Source of the DNA: Aphrophora alni
Lineage: Eukaryota; Arthropoda; Insecta; Hemiptera; Aphrophoridae
DNA: 64,000 nt
Assembly (NCBI GenBank): GCA_963513935.1
Contig: OY740773.1
Location: 98,317,291-98,381,290 of the forward strand
Direction of reading: 5' to 3'
How positions within the stretch are numbered: position 1 is the stretch's first letter; every line of letters begins with the position of its first letter. Of this stretch, positions 39,517 to 50,252 are shown piece by piece. The notes below the pieces were generated by a model. The model was not told where the DNA came from, did not search any database, and worked only from the letters and a program-made list of their open reading frames with translations. The position numbers and the translations under genes are program-made.

Positions 39517-39762
39517 TATTTCTCACTACCTATTATTTATTTAAATATTTCAAAAATTTGAGTATACAAAACGAAATAACTACACTACACTGAACTTAAG
39601 ACAATCGATCTGGCACTAAGAGGTTGTCGGAAGCCGTCGTGTTTTGTCGTGTCGGACGGTGTATGAGGCGCATCCGACAGAACGAAACAGAACAGAACAA
39701 AACAAAAGATAAACTGTCTTGTCTTGTCGTGTCGCGTTCGATGTAGTGTGCGGCCGGCCTAA

Positions 39763-40165
39763 GCCATAACGTGCTTCTAGCGAGCTGAGCGTTCCACGTG
39801 CGACGTGTGTTGAGAAAACGTTTGCATCTCAAACCGTACAGATTAACAATGGTGGGAGAACTAATAGACACTGATAGGGTTTCTTGTAAGGAGTTTTGAA
39901 GACTAGGATTTCATTGCAAACAGAATCTTCAGCGTCGACTTTCCATTTAAGTGCTAAAAGTAATACACACAACTGTCGGATTTAGGGCAGTGAAAATCCA
40001 CGAGAATCCTTGGAATATGTTCGTAATATCTCAAAAGTTAACGTATTTTGTGTCTTAAAAAAGTCTTAACACTATTTACGGCCCTTTGTTTTTTCAAGAG
40101 AAGTGTAGCTAGATATGCTGGATAACTTTTTAATCGTAAACATTAATGAAGACTATACCAAGAAC
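39763..40165. other. Unassigned sequence after the Harbinger element
   Basis: No gene recognised. Confidence 0.4.
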
Positions 40166-40402
40166 GCAGCATATACTTCCAGCAAGATGGCGTAACGCCG
40201 CACTACCACAAGTTCTGGGATTTCTTCAATAACCGCTTTCTCCAGATACATGGATACGTCGATCACCGGATCCGGCAGCTTTCAATTTTTACTTTTGGGA
40301 TTTATAATCACCCTTACCGGGTTTCTCTCGATGAGCTTGAAGCAAGAATCTACGCTGCTGTTGTAAATGTTACGTCTGATATGCTGCCGAGGATTTAGTA
40401 GG
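40166..40402 (+). pseudogene. Mariner/DUF4817-family transposase C-terminal fragment
   Basis: Reads YFQQDGVTPHYHKFWDFFNN, RFLQIHGYVDHRIRQLSIFT, FGIYNHPYRVSLDELEARIY and AAVVNVTSDMLPR. It matches the FQQDG..PHY...V..FL...F block (second catalytic Asp) and the LDELE.RI..A......ML.R end of this family. The WP.RSPDLTPCDFFLWG stretch is altered (DHRIRQLSIFTFGIYNH), removing the third catalytic Asp. Confidence 0.75.
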
Positions 40403-40423
40403 TTAGGTTAGGTTAGGTTTGGA
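40399..40423 (+). repeat. Short interstitial TTAGG repeat
   Basis: GTAGGTTAGGTTAGGTTAGG, three perfect TTAGG units plus partial ones, directly behind the transposase fragment. Confidence 0.7.
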
Positions 40424-40429
40424 AATCGA

Positions 40430-41350
40430 CTAATTATAAAGTATTATATAGTAAATACTTGATGTATTTTGCTACAAAATGACACCAGAACCAGATCTGT
40501 AAATAGTTTGAATAAATTTACAAAGTCCTTTTTGAAGCACCCTGTATAAGTTGTAGGGAACTTGGAACACCCCCGAGACCTTGAATGTCCGCCGATCCTG
40601 CCCTATGTGCAGGCGTGTCATGTAAATGGAGATAAGTTTAAGAACAAGAAGTTGTTTTGGTGTGTGGAGGGAATGTAATATGACATTAGTAATGTTTAGT
40701 TTGCACGGTTTTCAATGTCATTTGAAGGTTAACTCAAATTCTTTTCCTAGAAACGTAAGTGTCGCCGATTACCACATTTTGAAAATATACTCACTGGAAA
40801 TGAGAGGAAAACATTATATGCAGCAGTTAAAAGTGATAATCTCGCCATTTATATACTCTGATGGTGAGCATTGTTTTTTGTTCACAATACCCTTATGGCG
40901 CACTACATTAAGTAGGGGTGTGGCGATCCCAAGGCTCATCTTTTTTTCCCTTACGTCATAAAAATTTTATCACTAGCTCATTTTCAGCAGAAATAAAATC
41001 TGCATTCAATTATGCCCATCGCGTTTACTAAAATGAAATTTCTTAAACACTTAACTTCAAAATTGAGAGATACAACAATAACAATCGAAATTTTTAATTA
41101 TTTTAGTCAGATTTCGCAAATGATCTGTGCTTTACTAATACTGTAGTTGAATTTGATTTGTTACTCAAAACAAATGATTGTATAGTTTCAAAATGTAGAT
41201 AAGTTAAGTTTGTAATTTATTTAGTTAAATAAATTTATTAAAAACATAACCTCAATGTTAGAAAAATTCAACATTTTAATTATTACTATTGCCCGGAGTT
41301 GTAGCTGAATCCAAGAAATACGTAAGTTTTATTGTTGTTTACGTATGACG
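40430..41350. other. Unassigned sequence
   Basis: No convincing gene. The 111-residue frame near 40626 has no recognisable domain. Confidence 0.4.
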
Positions 41351-41356
41351 AAAAAC

Positions 41357-41595
41357 CCTCAGGCTAATTTAGTGAGTACTGGCTTGGCAATCCCGAGACT
41401 CCTAGCTGGATCTACACATCTTTTCATCTAGTCTTGGGTTGGTTCCCTCTCTTGCATCTATCCTATCCGGTCTCTTTTAATCAGCTCTTCCTATTCATCA
41501 CTGACGCTATTAGAGTATTCAAGGGGTTGAGGATCTTTATGTTATGCTCTTCTTCTTTATTAATAAGGCGATGGTGACCGAGAGGTTAACAACAA
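41357..41595 (+). mobile_element. SX retroposon copy
   Basis: CTAATTTAGTGAGTACTGGC, AATCCCGAGACTCCTAGCTG, AGTCTTGGGTTGGTTCCCTC, GACGCTATTAGAGTATTCAA and tail AAGGCGATGGTGACCGAGAGG, which stops before the second hairpin arm and ends in AACAACAAGG. Confidence 0.8.
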
Positions 41596-41933
41596 GGAAA
41601 AGACATGACGAATAATAGTCGTAGACACAGTGTTGTAGTTATTTCACATCCAGGACCTAAATAAATCTATAATTGCTCATTCAGTTTAGCGGTCCGTATA
41701 CATTGTTGTCAAGGTTGTGAAGGTAATCGACCAGATGCACATAGAAACATCAAAAGAAATTCCCCATCAATTCTGTATATAAAAACTAATACGGAGTATG
41801 GATCGACGCTCGTTATCAGGTGACAAACATTGTCTAAAGTCTGTTTTGAAAACTAAAACGAGCCCCGAGTGATCAAAATAATTAAGACGATATACAAACA
41901 TGACCAGACAAAACCAGACTTTAACAGAAGTTA

Positions 41934-42670
41934 CAGGGTGTTACAAAAAGGTTGGGCTGGCTATGCATTTTCATATTCTATGTGTGTTTCCAAGCTGAAA
42001 ATGAAGAATACATTTTTCTCAATTTCCACTTTGTTTAGCAGCTAGACGCCATTTTGTTTATTTACAAAAACTCACTGTAACTCTGGAAATAGATAAGATA
42101 TCGAGTTCAAATTTGGAATAAGCATTTTACATGTTACGATTAACAAGTGTACAAAGCACAAAGAATTTATTTTTATAATTTTCAAAATGGCGGCCGTTAC
42201 AAATTTTTAACTTGGAATATCTTGAAAACCGTTAACTTTACAAAAAATGTACAAGAGACAATATATTTTTATTTTTTAACAACAGACAATGCTTTTTTGT
42301 AGTTTCATTAGGTCAAAGGATAACCGAGTTATCGACAAAAAATATTTTGTTTCTTGTACATTTTTTTGTTAAGTTAACGGTTTTCAAGATATTCCACGTT
42401 AAAATTTTGTAACGGCCGCCATTTTGAAAATTATAAAAATAAATTCTTTGTATTTGGTACACTCGTAACATACAAAACGTTTATTCCAAATTTGAACTCG
42501 ATATCTTATCTATTTCCAGAGTTACAGTGAGTTTTTGTAAATAAACAAAATGGCGTCTAGCTGCTAAACAAAGTGGAAATTGAGAAAAATGTATTCTTCA
42601 TTTTCAGCTTAGAATCACACATATATAATATGAAAATGCATAGCCAGCTCAACCTTTTTGTAACATCCTG
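41934..42670. mobile_element. Fold-back element, almost complete 737-bp palindrome
   Basis: Starts CAGGGTGTTACAAAAAGGTT and ends with its reverse complement (one change), flanked by TA. The two arms pair over nearly their whole length of about 350 bp (for example AATGGCGGCCGTTAC against GTAACGGCCGCCATT, and AAATAGATAAGATATCGAG against CTCGATATCTTATCTATTT), leaving a centre around 42290-42330. No coding capacity. Confidence 0.9.
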
Positions 42671-42724
42671 TATACAAACACAAGAAATGGTTATAGCAGG
42701 TGGATTCGAATGTGGTCATTGCTG

Positions 42725-43040
42725 AATCTACATTTTTGTTCTTGTAGTTTTGTATTCACTGTGTATTTCTGAGAGGTGTTCGTAGGACTATGTCCTATCT
42801 AATTCCATTCAGAATGTTGGGGGATGATGCTGGGATCCTTGATGGGCTGAATGTTTTTGATAAGATTTAAATGATTTAGTAGTTGCAGTACCCATTACAG
42901 CCTTGTAATTTCGTTACTTCACTGTTTATTCTATTTTATATCGTTACCTAAATTTCCTATGTTATTGTTGCAAAATGTATATCTTATTTCTTTGTTTTTG
43001 GCTTAATTTGTTAGTTTAAAACATTTTATTATTATTTTAA
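42725..43040 (+). mobile_element. LA LINE 3' fragment
   Basis: TTCTGAGAGGTGTTCGTAGG, CTATCTAATTCCATTCAGAA, GTTGGGGGATGATGCTGGGA and GTTGCAGTACCCATTACAGC match the copy at 23410-23600. No hairpin. Confidence 0.7.
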
Positions 43041-43810
43041 GTACATTTTTTAAATTTATTTATTTTAGCCTAGGTCAGTGTAAAACATTGGAAATTGTTT
43101 TAGGCTTGTTTGTGTGTTTATATACAATTTTAGTTACAATAACAACCAATATACACACTTATAATAGCTGATAAGGTCCATGAGTTTAAATGAATTCAAC
43201 TCGAAGATAGGTTAGGGCAAAATCACACCCGTATGGAATGATTTGAAAAGTATATTGAAATGAAATGAAATTTATTTTTATTTGATTTCTCAATCGGATC
43301 ATAATTTTCATAAGATATTTGCAAACTTAAATCACATAAATACAATAATAAAAGAGTAGGTCTACAATAAAATAAAACATAATAAAATAAGACGAAAATA
43401 ATCAATACTACACATACTGGGGTGCAGCCAGTAAATAATACAAGTAGACAATCCGCATGAATTCACAGCTAATTTCAGTGAATCGGAAATGAGATTCACT
43501 GTAATTTAATTTATTTAATCCTCCTTAACTATCATAGATTACCTGCGCCCCACGTTTTCTCTCCAAGTATTCCAAATATATGCATAGCCACTAACAATCC
43601 TCCCTCAAAATTGTAGAAGGGTCATGAAAAATTATTTTATACTTTTTAGTCCGTTTTAAAAACGTGGTATGTTTAATAAAAATTGTATTTAATTTATTAT
43701 TTTCTGTTTTTTTAGTCTTTATGTCCGGGTGAAAGATTTCAATCGGTTTAATATATACGAAAAACATCTCATTGGCCAATTTTTATCTGTTTAAACAAAT
43801 GTAGAGACAA
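43041..43810. other. Unassigned AT-rich sequence
   Basis: No feature recognised. Confidence 0.4.
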
Positions 43811-43814
43811 GAAA

Positions 43815-43945
43815 CCAACTGAATATTGTATTGTCATCCAATTCTGACCTATGTTCAAAATTTCAGGTCTCTAGTTTATCGGGAAGTTAGTTTAAACCCG
43901 ATTGCAAAATTCCACCCGGACAGACAGACAGACAGATATGACGGA
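43815..43945 (+). mobile_element. Retroposon fragment with (GACA) tail
   Basis: TTTCAGGTCTCTAGTTTATC, GGGAAGTTAGTTTAAACCCG, then GGACAGACAGACAGACAG. The ending is typical of insect SINE/RTE 3' regions. Confidence 0.4.
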
Positions 43946-43964
43946 AACCGAACCAATAAAAACG

Positions 43965-44150
43965 CGGTAAAAAGATTTAAACCATTCAAGAGCTACGTCA
44001 CGAATTCCCGCATTGTACAAAGGATCTAGAAGGATATTAACGTCAACAGTACAAAAGGCCTTCCTAATATCAATAAACAACCTCGCAATGAACTGACCGC
44101 CATTGATACTAGTGTACACTCGTGACATGAACTCTAAGGGTAGGAACAGA
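43965..44150 (-). pseudogene. LINE reverse transcriptase fragment (third type)
   Basis: Reverse-strand frame reads INGGQFIARLFIDIRKAFCT, then VDVNILLDPLYNAGIRDVAL and EWFKSF. This is palm motif A of a non-LTR reverse transcriptase (FIDLRKAFDTVDH.ILL..L...GIRG.AL.WFKSYL), with the His after VD changed. The flanking codons in the same frame do not belong to the domain. Confidence 0.75.
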
Positions 44151-44765
44151 ACAAGTGGGTCGCGGTGGAGGTGGAGGTCGTGGTGGATGCTACTAGTTAA
44201 GTCGCGGTCGATGTCGACAGCACATAGCAAGGAGGTGACCTGCACTGCTCAGTCGAGCTAGGACCACTGTCAAGTGGAGTAGTTTGATGATCTATCAAAG
44301 TAGAGTGAAATGCCAATGTCACCAAGTGGTGGCTGATGGGTAATATACCCACAATACGGGAGTGAGCTGCACAATTAAAGCTATCAGATCTTCCTTCATA
44401 TTTAGCACTTGAAATTCAAAAATGAACTTATTACGCAAAAGAGATTATGGAAAGCAACTAAAGTACCCTAGCACATGGAATGACAGACGCCAGACGTGTT
44501 CTATGCGAGCAGCTGTTGAGGGGGATGTTAACTTGGCCTTGAACGCACCAATCACAGGGAAGCATCCTTGAACAAACTCATTTGTTTTTCAAAAGCATCG
44601 ATGTAAACTTCCTGGATGGCATCGCGCTAAATCTCCACCGCGACTTACCTGCTCTGTTCTCTTCCATTCACTACAATGTGTTTGTTTTACATGGATGTCG
44701 ACATCGACCGCGACTTAACTAGTAGCATCCACCGCGACCCACTTGTTCTGTTCGTACCCTAATAG
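44140..44765. repeat. Inverted repeat pair flanking about 480 bp
   Basis: Left GAACAGAACAAGTGGGTCGC ... GATGCTACTAGTTAAGTCGC ... GGTCGATGTCGACA (44145-44218) and right its reverse complement (44695-44756). The left arm has an 18-bp insertion made of GGAGGT repeats. A third partial copy (CACCGCGACTTACCTGCTCT) lies at 44637-44660. Confidence 0.75.
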
Positions 44766-44769
44766 TGTA

Positions 44770-45265
44770 GACTCCGAGTTCACACTTTCTCGAAATCCAA
44801 ATTGATTTTTACTGAAGTAGTTAAGTTTCTTCAAAAAATTGAGTTAATTTGATTTGGGCTAAAATATTTTTAACTATTCAAATTCGATTCAATAAATCAA
44901 CGTTTATAATTTCATACTGTTATTTTCTTTTCTCTTTAATTGAAGTTGACAGATCAAATATTTAATTTAGGTTAACCACGGCTGCAGTTTTTAAATGGCA
45001 ATAAAGGGAAAACTCGTCTCAGCGTATCATCTGTGTATGTTACCTAACTATTTCGGTACTTAATAAAACAGGGTTAGGTCAGTTGATATTGCCTACATTG
45101 TCAACAGCGATAAGATAATGTTACATTGCATAAACAAAGCAATAAATTCATTCTCATACTGGTATGGGAACTTGTTTTATCTATCATATTGCAAACATGA
45201 AACAATGCGCCCATATCTCTAGACATTATGGTAATACGCTTTGTTATTTCAAATTCGTTCGAAAT
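44770..45265. other. Unassigned AT-rich sequence
   Basis: No feature recognised. Confidence 0.4.
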
Positions 45266-45270
45266 AAAAA

Positions 45271-45440
45271 AGGGTTTACTTTGATGAGTACGGATTGGTA
45301 ATCCCGCGGGACCTAGCTGGATCTACACATTTTTTTCGTGTTATCTTGGTTCAGGTATTCGTCTTTTCTATCAAGTTTCTTTTGGCTAACTCTTGTTCTT
45401 TTTCGACGCTATTAGAGTTTTTTTTTTAGGGTTTAGAGGT
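45271..45440 (+). mobile_element. SX retroposon copy, no tail
   Basis: GGGTTTACTTTGATGAGTAC, TAATCCCGCGGGACCTAGCT, GGATCTACACATTTTTTTCG and GGCTAACTCTTGTTCTTTTT with GACGCTATTAGAG. Confidence 0.7.
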
Positions 45441-45739
45441 GTTTACTAGTTCTTTTCGTTTACCCAGAATACGATGTTCAATAATCGTCAACAATTAAAA
45501 CAATCTTTTATTTTACAACTCGTCAAAACATATCACCCGACACTAGAGATGCCCAAACCAAGAAGATAATACTAATCTGGTTTTTAATCCCACACAAAAA
45601 GTAAAGAATGTTCCTTATAGGAGATAACAGTAATGCCCACGATATAATGAGATTACCCTGTAGTCAGCTGTTGTTTGTGTGTGGGTTGTTATCGTGTTGT
45701 GTTGTAAATCCGTAGTCTGTGAAATGTGCTTTGTTTATA

Positions 45740-46326
45740 CAGGGTGATTCAAAACTACACGGCAATCTCTCGGGATCACATTCTATAGTCAAAAATAAAT
45801 AATAAATTTCATATAAACATAAAGCCTGAAAACGCTTTGTTAGCGAGTTATACAGGGTGAAAGATTTCGCCTAGAACTCAGTACCCCCGGTGAAATGAGG
45901 CCGTATAGAGATTTTCAAGGCGTTAATAAAGGTACAAATATGATGGTTTCTTATGGTTTTTTATTTGAAAATTGAATAAAATTGGTCTCAGAGCTGTATC
46001 TGCATTAGTTTTTGAGATATCTTATGTAAAACACAAGAATTGGGCTATAAAAAACACACATTTTTTGTGTTTAACGTAAGATTACTTTGAAAAATGGTTA
46101 ATTAAGTTGTATTTTTTCTTAATTACATGTATAGAAAATTTAATTCTGAAAAGATTCATGTAAATTATTTAAGAAAAAACGAATAATAATATTGAAATTT
46201 AGCTAATAATAATATATATATATATATATATCTCTTTATTTATTATTTTTTAAATTTTTTTATTTTTTTATTTTTGACTATAGAATGTGCTCCCGAGAAA
46301 TAGCCTTGTAGTTTTGAATCACCCTA
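45740..46326. mobile_element. Fold-back/MITE element with 65-bp inverted termini
   Basis: Left CAGGGTGATTCAAAACTACA ... CACATTCTATAGTCAAAAAT and right its reverse complement (46262-46325), with about six mismatches. The internal part is AT-rich and has an (AT)n run at about 46208-46229. A TA precedes the left end. No coding capacity. Confidence 0.8.
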
Positions 46327-46598
46327 GAAGGTCTTGGAGGGCAATACAAATCTACAACGGTTTCTCCAACTTTATTTTGGTGTGTAATATTGTTCTTTAT
46401 TGATTTTTTTTGTTTTCAAAATACTTTTGTGGATAAGTTGTGTACCGTTTTAATTTGGTTTTTATTTCATTTTATTGTAATATTGTGCGACACCTATCTA
46501 GTGATATTCGTAAAGTTGTTTTGTACAATGTACAGTTATCTGAATATTATATGTTTTTTATACTAATATTTGTATTTAATGCCCTTTTTAATTATTAT

Positions 46599-46823
46599 AT
46601 ATAGTGAGTATGGGCGTGGTAATCCAGAAATTACGCTACATCAAAACTTTTTCTTTATATGGTCTTGTGTTAGATCCTTCTTATTAGATCTCACTTGACC
46701 AACTCTTGTTCTCTTCCGACCCTGACACTATAAGAGTATTCGAGGATAGGGGATCTATATTTTTATGATATTCTCTTCATTTTTTAAAAGCAATGATGAC
46801 CGTTGAAGAGGGGGAAACGCTCT
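46599..46823 (+). mobile_element. SX retroposon copy
   Basis: ATAGTGAGTATGGGCGTGGT, GACCAACTCTTGTTCTCTTC, CGACCCTGACACTATAAGAG and tail AAAGCAATGATGACCGTTGA. The second hairpin arm is altered to GGGGAAACGCTC. Confidence 0.75.
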
Positions 46824-46828
46824 AAGGT

Positions 46829-47046
46829 GGTTTATTCGTGTATGTGGCAATAGCGAGGTACCCTCCAGATATACATCCTTTCTTTATCTAGTTTTTAACT
46901 CTTATAATGTTAGATATAACTATTTCATCTTTAGTATCAGGTCTCTCTCGTTCTCCTTCGACCATGACTACGCTATGAGCGTCAATTTTATGCTAATTAC
47001 TTTTTTTTTAGGCGATAATGACGGCGAAGGTTTTCGCTTTTAAACA
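46829..47046 (+). mobile_element. SX retroposon copy, tandem to the previous
   Basis: TGTATGTGGCAATAGCGAGG, TACATCCTTTCTTTATCTAG, GACCATGACTACGCTATGAG and hairpin AGGCGATAATGACGGCGAAGG with TTTTCGCTTTTAAACAACAAG. Confidence 0.7.
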
Positions 47047-47049
47047 ACA

Positions 47050-47855
47050 AGCAAAACAAAAAATGAAGTCGTGTTTGGGGGAAAAAAACATTTAAATCAC
47101 GGCCTAAAGTTGCTTCGCTTTATAAACACGTCCTTTGCGTAATCATATTTGAAGTTTTGTAATAAACTCATTTTTTAAAAATCATTTATTCCTGAACCGT
47201 AATTAGTTTTTTTTAAATTGTGATGTTACACATGGAGTTTTGTCAGTTATCTTCACATTTCACTAAAATTTTAATGAAATCTGTTGTATTGATTTTGAGA
47301 AATTAGCTATTTTATAACAGTACCGTTGCAGATGTTTTGGTTTTCTTACCAATAACTCGCGAATTTCTATATTGTTGTACTAACCTTTACCAAATATTTA
47401 CGAAATGAACTGTAAATATTTTTCCTGACAAGCTAGTAATTTTAATATTCTATTTACAATCGTTGGTAAATAGTTGGTTAGTTGTAGTTCGGTGATACTG
47501 TCTAACAGTACCTATTACCCCCCCCCCTCCCCTCCACCCCGATATCGTACGAACCGATATTTTTTTTTGAGATATAGCAACAAATAAGTTTTGTTTGTGG
47601 TTTTTTTAAAGGAAAATTAGATTAAAATTTTGTGGAAATTTATTTGTTTTTTTTTTGCTGGTAGCAGCCACGTGAAGGTAAACCGCCACGTCATATGGTC
47701 AAAATACACACATTTCCTAATGTAATTAAAATATTAAGTTAAACCTACTTAATATTTAATGTATATATCGACTGGACTAAATGCAGGCAGTGTAGATAGA
47801 GTTGGGGATACATGTGACTGATAAATCGATTATGCGCAGTGTCCAGGAGTGTACG
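47050..47855. other. Unassigned AT-rich sequence
   Basis: Contains a C-rich run at about 47518-47540 and T-rich runs. No gene recognised. Confidence 0.4.
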
Positions 47856-47955
47856 ACTACAAAACATGCGATACCGCGTTCAGTTCAGTCGAGATCCAGG
47901 TGTGTGCGCGGAAGTAGTGCTAAGTGTTATGGATATTTAATTTGCATCTTGTTGG
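47856..47955 (+). promoter_or_regulatory. Possible 5' UTR exon with splice donor
   Basis: A locally GC-richer segment (GCGATACCGCGTTCAGTTCA, TGTGTGCGCGGAAGTAGTG) with TCAGT start-like motifs ends in CTTGTTG/GTAAGA at 47954/47955. It could be the first exon of a gene whose body lies outside the window. No coding sequence was identified. Confidence 0.2.
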
Positions 47956-48299
47956 TAAGACTTTCATCTTAAATCTTTAACCTAATATTATAATGAATCC
48001 GTTGTCTAGAAAAACAATGATTCATATCGGAACAACCAAAATGTATTGTTTTAGATTTATAGATGTGTAAATAAATGTTGAAAGTGCACTAACTTTCTAG
48101 AATACGAAAGAAAATATTTTCCAAAATCATAGTAATTTTTGTATTAAGTTAGTTCCCCCCTCCCTTGTATTTCTTATAGTAGATTGGTAGAGAAGACTTG
48201 TAACAAATGTTTTTTGAATTTTAATGCTACTTTATATTTAAATTGAGTTCAATTTGCCCCAAGTGTACAAGTTTTTATTGACGGTAGTGAAAGTTTGTT

Positions 48300-48500
48300 T
48301 TTTAGTGAATACTGGCTTTGCAATACCGAGGGAAGTAGCTGGATCTACACCTTTCTAATGTTATCTTGGGTTAGATCACTCTCTTTCATCTTTCCTATCA
48401 GGTTTCTCATGTTCTTTTCGAAGACTAAGCGTCTTTATTTTACATTCTTACTTTTTTTTTTGTATATGACGATGATGACAGAGGTTTTCCGCTCTTAAAC
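48300..48500 (+). mobile_element. SX retroposon copy with tail
   Basis: TTTTAGTGAATACTGGCTTT, GCAATACCGAGGGAAGTAGC, GTTATCTTGGGTTAGATCAC and tail TGACGATGATGACAGAGG with TTTTCCGCTCTTAAACGG. The middle (GACCCTGACGCTATTAG) is deleted. Confidence 0.75.
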
Positions 48501-48669
48501 GGTTTTAGTTTAGTTTTTGCGAAATTGGTATTACCGATTTTGAGAAATGTTTTCCACATAGCTCCAGATGGTTTGTTTCGATCGATAATTATGAAAGTTT
48601 TACTTTTGGGAGATGGTGACAACAGTGTGTTTGGTTCATTAGAGGCTACTTTTTAGTAAAAATGTTTTA

Positions 48670-48858
48670 CCCTCAGGGGCTCACTTTAGTTCGTACGGGG
48701 GCTTGACAATCCTGAAGGTATCTAGATGGATCTACACATTTCGTTTTTATTTTCGACTCTGACGCTATTAAAGTAATCGAGGTTTACAGGTCTTTATTTT
48801 ATGTTCTTTTCTTATTTTTTTATATATGACAGAGAGGTTTTCCCCCTTTAAACATCAT
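48670..48858 (+). mobile_element. SX retroposon copy
   Basis: CCCTCAGGGGCTCACTTTAG, TTCGTACGGGGGCTTGACAA, GATGGATCTACACATTTCG, CGACTCTGACGCTATTAAAG and a tail ATGACAGAGAGGTTTTCCCC with CTTTAAACATC. Confidence 0.75.
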
Positions 48859-48869
48859 GAAATATAATA

Positions 48870-49015
48870 GATCCCTTTCATTTTTACTATCAGGTCTCTC
48901 TTGACCAACTCTTGTTCTTTTACGATTCTGACGCTATTAGCGTCTTTAGTGACGAGGGCTAGAGTCTTTCTTCTTCTTTTGATTAAGGCGAGGATGACTG
49001 AAAGGTTTTACCAAC
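48870..49015 (+). mobile_element. SX retroposon copy, 5'-truncated, tandem
   Basis: Starts at the TAGATCCCTTTCATTTTTAC position, then CAGGTCTCTCTTGACCAACT, CTGACGCTATTAGCG and tail AAGGCGAGGATGACTGAAAGG. Confidence 0.7.
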
Positions 49016-49391
49016 AAGAACAAAATACTATTGAATTGTTTGCCTCACATATCGCAAAAACTACTTTTTAAACTTATACGCTACGCATTTCTACTCATTT
49101 TGTTAAATTAAGTTGTATCCGTCCTACAAAATACTATACTATGTGATTTCACACTGCAATTTAATTTTAACTCCAAATTTTATTTCGTTCAGATTTGTAG
49201 GTCACGCCGTGTTTAAGTTAGAAGGGGGGGATATCTGATACTTTAAATTTGGCCTAGTTCCAACATAATAGTTTTTCGTCAAATATACATATATATTCCT
49301 AATCAGATTAACTTATAATTTTATTTGATACCCCACACATAATATATCCTAAAATAAATAAATTCAACTCCATAGTTTTTGCCCTTTAACT

Positions 49392-49392
<1 letters not shown>

Positions 49393-49447
<55 letters not shown>
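49393..49447. repeat. T55 homopolymer
   Basis: Fifty-five uninterrupted T. Length may be unreliable in the assembly. Confidence 0.9.
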
Positions 49448-49449
<2 letters not shown>

Positions 49450-49522
49450 GTTGTTTTCCCTATTTGTAGGATAACAAGCGATAATGGTCGCAATAGTTTT
49501 TCGCCTTAAAACTACAAAAAAA
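49448..49522 (+). mobile_element. LA LINE 3' hairpin fragment
   Basis: AAGCGATAATGGTCGCAATAG with TTTTTCGCCTTAAAAC and then an A-run, inserted in repeat R. Confidence 0.65.
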
Positions 49523-49805
49523 GAATGTAAAACAAAAATTTAAAATATATATCATTTATCGTCTTGTCTGTGTAGACTGGTTGTAACTTACAGATGGACA
49601 GACGCGCGTGAAATTATAAGGGTCCTTGGTTTTACCTACTCCAAGGGTCTTAGTTATTGTTCGGAGTTGTATAGTTGTATATTGCTGTTATACTTCACTT
49701 TTTCACTACACTAACGGGAAGAAATAAGCTTGTGAATGGCGTATGAATTTTTCAAATCGGTTCTGTAGTTTTTGAGATTACTTGTTAGGAACTTTTCTAT
49801 TTGTT

Positions 49806-49857
49806 GGGGGGGGGGGGGTTAAGGCGAAAAAAGTAATCGTAGTCATCATTGCCTTAA
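49806..49857 (-). mobile_element. Isolated retroposon tail in reverse orientation
   Basis: TTAAGGCGAAAAAAGTAATC then GTAGTCATCATTGCCTTAAG is the reverse complement of the shared 3' hairpin. It follows a G13 run and lies just before a forward SX copy. It is the only reverse-oriented tail seen. Confidence 0.5.
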
Positions 49858-49867
49858 GAACTAGATA

Positions 49868-50080
49868 CAGCTAGCTGGATCTACACCTTTCTTCATGTAG
49901 TCTTGGGTTACATCCCTCTCTTTCATCTTTCCTATCAGGTCTTTTTTGACCAACTCTTGTTATTTTCCGATCTTAATGCTATTAGAGTATTCGAGGGCTA
50001 GGAGTCTAATTTGTCCTTTTTCCCCTTTTTTATAAGGCGTTGATGACTGAAAGTTTTTTGCCTTTAAAGAACAAGAAAGG
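49868..50080 (+). mobile_element. SX retroposon copy with tail
   Basis: CTAGCTGGATCTACACCTTT, GTAGTCTTGGGTTACATCCC, GACCAACTCTTGTTATTTTC, AATGCTATTAGAGTATTCGA and tail AAGGCGTTGATGACTGAAAG with TTTTTTGCCTTTAAAGAAC. Confidence 0.8.
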
Positions 50081-50252
50081 ACAACAGTGAGCATAAAATG
50101 CTCATTATTAAATTTAAAAACAAATGATCAACGTTAAATAAAAATTGATAGTAGCCTATTATGCCGTGATAAAATTACAATTGGTAATCTAAAGCAAACT
50201 GGATGTGTTTATCAAATAACTGTTTCTTATGTCACTTAACGCCAGCAATTTT

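Larger units (their letters stand above)
37619..39759. mobile_element. PIF/Harbinger transposon, internally deleted
   Basis: 2141 bp between TAA duplications (37616-37618, 39760-39762), the signature target of the superfamily. Terminal inverted repeats start GGCCGGCCGCACACTACATC and stay near identical for about 40 bp. It carries a MADF/BESS accessory gene on + and the 5' exon of a Harbinger nuclease on -, in convergent orientation. The catalytic part of the nuclease is missing, so it could move only with help. Confidence 0.92.
49130..49690 (+). repeat. Dispersed repeat R, copy 1
   Basis: Shares GATTTC.(C/T)ACTGCAATTTAATTT, ATTCCTAATCAGATTAACTT, AGTTTTTGCCCTTTAACT and ATCGTCTTGTCTGTGTAGAC with copies at 55600-55925 and 56040-56310. 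The copy is interrupted at 49393-49522 by a T55 run and an LA tail. Confidence 0.6.

Noticed and set aside
40626..40961. 111-residue frame as a gene
   Set aside because: No domain, splice or neighbour support.
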